Assembly: GCF_041410465.1 (NCBI RefSeq)
Contig: NZ_CP166961.1
Coordinates: forward strand, 2,790,001-2,854,000
Direction of reading: 5' to 3'
Source: Thalassotalea sp. 273M-4
Lineage (GTDB): Bacteria; Pseudomonadota; Gammaproteobacteria; Enterobacterales; Alteromonadaceae
DNA: 64,000 nucleotides
Shown one piece after another: positions 62,370 to 64,000 of the stretch. The notes beneath the pieces were generated by a model that saw only the letters and a list, made by a program, of their open reading frames with translations, was not told the origin of the DNA and ran no database searches. Made by a program: the position numbers and the translations under genes. Each line of letters starts with the position of its first letter. Position 1 is the stretch's first letter.

Positions 62370-62864
62370 TTAATTTTTTCGCTCAAATTCACCTTCTATG
62401 GTGGTGTTATCTTTAACCTTATCTACCGAAGGTGGTTGCCCTTGCTCAAATGAGTCAAAGCTTTGATGGTGAAAAGATTGCGAAAAGCCTTGTTGCGATA
62501 CACTTGAGTGCACAATCAGTTTCTTTTTCACGAGGTTTATCATCATTTGACGGGTAACTGGCCACAAAATTAAAAAGCCAAATATATCGGTAATAAAACC
62601 TGGGGTAATTAGCAACACACCAGATACTAACAACAACAATGCGCCAATAATTTCATCCGATGGCATTTCGCCAGTGTGAAGCTTATGCTGTACTGATTGA
62701 TAAGTCGCCATCCCTTGCTGTTTCACCCGATAAGCACCTAACCATGCGGTAATAATAACTATCGCAATGGTTTGCCATGCCCCAATTAATGCCCCTACAT
62801 TAATTAATACAAGGATTTCTAGGATGGGCATAAAAACAAATAGTAAAAATAAAATTCGAAACAT
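62370..62864 (-). CDS. fxsA: FxsA membrane protein
   Basis: The 164-residue inner-membrane protein has about four hydrophobic helices in the first 115 residues (EILVLINVGALIGAWQTI, LLVSGVLLITPGFITDI) and a hydrophilic tail. FxsA relieves F-plasmid exclusion of phage T7 in E. coli; its normal role is unclear. Location next to groESL is common in gammaproteobacteria. Confidence 0.92.
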   Translation of the reverse strand: MFRILFLLFVFMPILEILVLINVGALIGAWQTIAIVIITAWLGAYRVKQQGMATYQSVQHKLHTGEMPSDEIIGALLLLVSGVLLITPGFITDIFGFLILWPVTRQMMINLVKKKLIVHSSVSQQGFSQSFHHQSFDSFEQGQPPSVDKVKDNTTIEGEFERKN

Positions 62865-63096
62865 ATTGGATCCGCAAGTGACGATAAAACGTTTAAGCCA
62901 ATTAACCCGTTTTTGCCCGTCATAAATATCTGGCTAGGTCGGATAAATTTAACTTGTTACATGAAACTTATATGGGGTTAAAAGGGTCTATTTCAAGCGC
63001 ATAGGTAAGTAAAGCTTGCAATTGGCCTAAGATTAAATCATAAACAGTTTAAATAATACCAATCCCATTAAGATATTTTAAAAAGGGTGTAAGTAA

Positions 63097-63414
63097 ATGT
63101 ATCATCTGGTCTTAACGAACTGCCCAGACCAACAGAGTGCACACAAAATAGCCAATGGTTTAGTTGCAAAGCAACTGGCCGCCTGTGTTAATATAGTGCC
63201 TAAAATTCAATCTGTTTATCAATGGCAGGGCGAGATACATTGCGATAATGAAGTGCAGTTACTAATAAAGTCAAAAGCGAGCCTTTATTTACGCATTGAA
63301 CAATACATAATGGATAACCATCCATATGATGTGCCAGAAGTTATTGCTCTGAATATCCAGCAGGGCAGTAAAGCATATTTAAACTGGATCAACGACACGG
63401 TAGTAGATACGTAA
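63097..63414 (+). CDS. cutA: Divalent-cation tolerance protein CutA
   Basis: The 105-residue trimeric protein has the ACVNIVPKIQSVYQWQGEI and HPYDVPEVIAL signatures. It is linked to copper tolerance in E. coli, with an exact role that is debated. AAGGG ribosome site. Its stop overlaps the start of dsbD (TAATG), as in related genomes. Confidence 0.96.
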   Translation: MYHLVLTNCPDQQSAHKIANGLVAKQLAACVNIVPKIQSVYQWQGEIHCDNEVQLLIKSKASLYLRIEQYIMDNHPYDVPEVIALNIQQGSKAYLNWINDTVVDT

Positions 63415-64000
63415 TGCGCTCGATATTCAGCATATTTTTACTCGTTTTAAGTACTTTTTCTTATTCGGCCCACGCTCAAGATTCTATTTTTGACACGAGC
63501 CTAAACTCATTGTTCAGTAATCAACAAGAGTTTTTACATGTTGATCAAGCTTTCCAACTTGATTTTTACCAGCAAGGTGAAGAGTTAGAGTTATTTTTTA
63601 ATATTGCTGATGGCTACTACCTGTATCAAAACAAATTAAAATTCAGCATAAAAAATGGTGACATTAGCGACACCATTTTACCACCTGCGGTCGATCATGA
63701 GGATGAGTACTTTGGTATTCAACCCGTCTATTATGAACAAGCAAAAATAGGCGTGATAATTAGTCAGGCAGTTGATAATGCCGAACTGACCGTCACCTAT
63801 CAAGGCTGTGCAAGTAAAGGTTTATGTTACCCTCCAACTAAAAAAACATTACCAATAAACAAGCTCATATTGCCAGCAAGCGATGCAAGCGCGGCTTCAC
63901 CGCTGAATGTTTTATCGGCCATTTCTTCGACTGCGAATCCTTTAGAAAATGTATCGAACAATGCACCAGAGGCTATCTCTTTAGCCGACAATTCGGTTAG
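63414..64000 (+). CDS. dsbD: Thiol:disulfide interchange protein DsbD, N-terminal part (truncated by window edge)
   Basis: The first 195 or so codons encode a signal peptide (SYSAHA/QDS) and the periplasmic alpha domain, with the redox pair in CASKGLCYPP. DsbD carries electrons from cytoplasmic thioredoxin across the membrane to CcmG and DsbC, so it supplies the reductant for the cytochrome maturation encoded in this window. The start overlaps the cutA stop. The membrane and C-terminal thioredoxin domains lie beyond the end. Confidence 0.92.
   Translation, partial: MRSIFSIFLLVLSTFSYSAHAQDSIFDTSLNSLFSNQQEFLHVDQAFQLDFYQQGEELELFFNIADGYYLYQNKLKFSIKNGDISDTILPPAVDHEDEYFGIQPVYYEQAKIGVIISQAVDNAELTVTYQGCASKGLCYPPTKKTLPINKLILPASDASAASPLNVLSAISSTANPLENVSNNAPEAISLADNSV

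Overview
This window looks like chromosomal DNA of a marine gammaproteobacterium of the Alteromonadales, most plausibly Colwelliaceae (Colwellia/Thalassotalea-like). The evidence is AT-rich sequence, the gene order groEL-groES-fxsA // cutA-dsbD, the oxygen-independent ubiquinone genes ubiT/ubiU/ubiV, and typical gammaproteobacterial ccm, hemC and hemE genes. I see no tRNA, rRNA, CRISPR array, insertion sequence or prophage. The taxonomic call is inference from gene content.

The dominant theme is anaerobic or extracellular electron transfer. Twelve proteins carry 41 CXXCH haem-binding sites. (1) 581-6152, minus strand: an operon of two triheme c7-type cytochromes, an NHL-propeller lipoprotein, an 11-haem cytochrome and a ResB-type cytochrome assembly protein, behind a perfect FNR box. 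(2) 7.2-11.4 kb: a PAS/PAS/GGDEF cyclase, a Sel1-dihaem cytochrome fusion and a Sel1 protein. (3) 11.5-14.5 kb: ccmF-ccmG-ccmH behind a perfect FNR box. (4) 14.7-19.8 kb: a second c7 cytochrome operon with two paralogous helical exported proteins and a PAS sensor that lacks its output domain. (5) 20.0-22.9 kb: an outer-membrane beta-barrel and a parvulin foldase. (6) 23.1-24.1 kb: a tetraheme cytochrome resembling the filament-forming OmcE type, with its own near-consensus sigma-54 promoter and a strong terminator. (7) 24.5-35.0 kb: a probable 10-kb operon of two 3-haem cytochromes, a TlpA thioredoxin, two histidine kinases, one sigma-54-dependent response regulator, a Sel1 protein, a monohaem cytochrome and two seven-bladed propellers; a divergent NHL lipoprotein follows. 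(8) 36.4-40.7 kb: a Lcl-domain/triheme fusion, an oxidase-subunit-I-like membrane protein without the usual CuB histidine pair, a triple NrfJ-domain lipoprotein and a small cytochrome c.

The remainder supports this theme or is housekeeping: hemC and ccmABCDE (40.8-44.7 kb); ubiV-ubiU and divergent ubiT (44.8-47.5 kb); a DGC-type zinc-binding protein with a textbook FNR promoter; an 11-gene TolQ/TolR/AgmX/TPR/OmpA envelope machine resembling the Agl-Glt apparatus (48.1-58.6 kb); and hemE, groEL-groES (sigma-32 promoter), fxsA, cutA and the start of dsbD.

Working model (inference): FNR-type control induces cytochrome maturation (ccm), quinone synthesis (ubiUVT), periplasmic c7 shuttles and an outer-membrane conduit. 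The two-kinase/sigma-54 regulator may switch on the tetraheme, possibly filamentous, cytochrome. The window therefore looks like a complete gammaproteobacterial module for moving electrons across and beyond the envelope.
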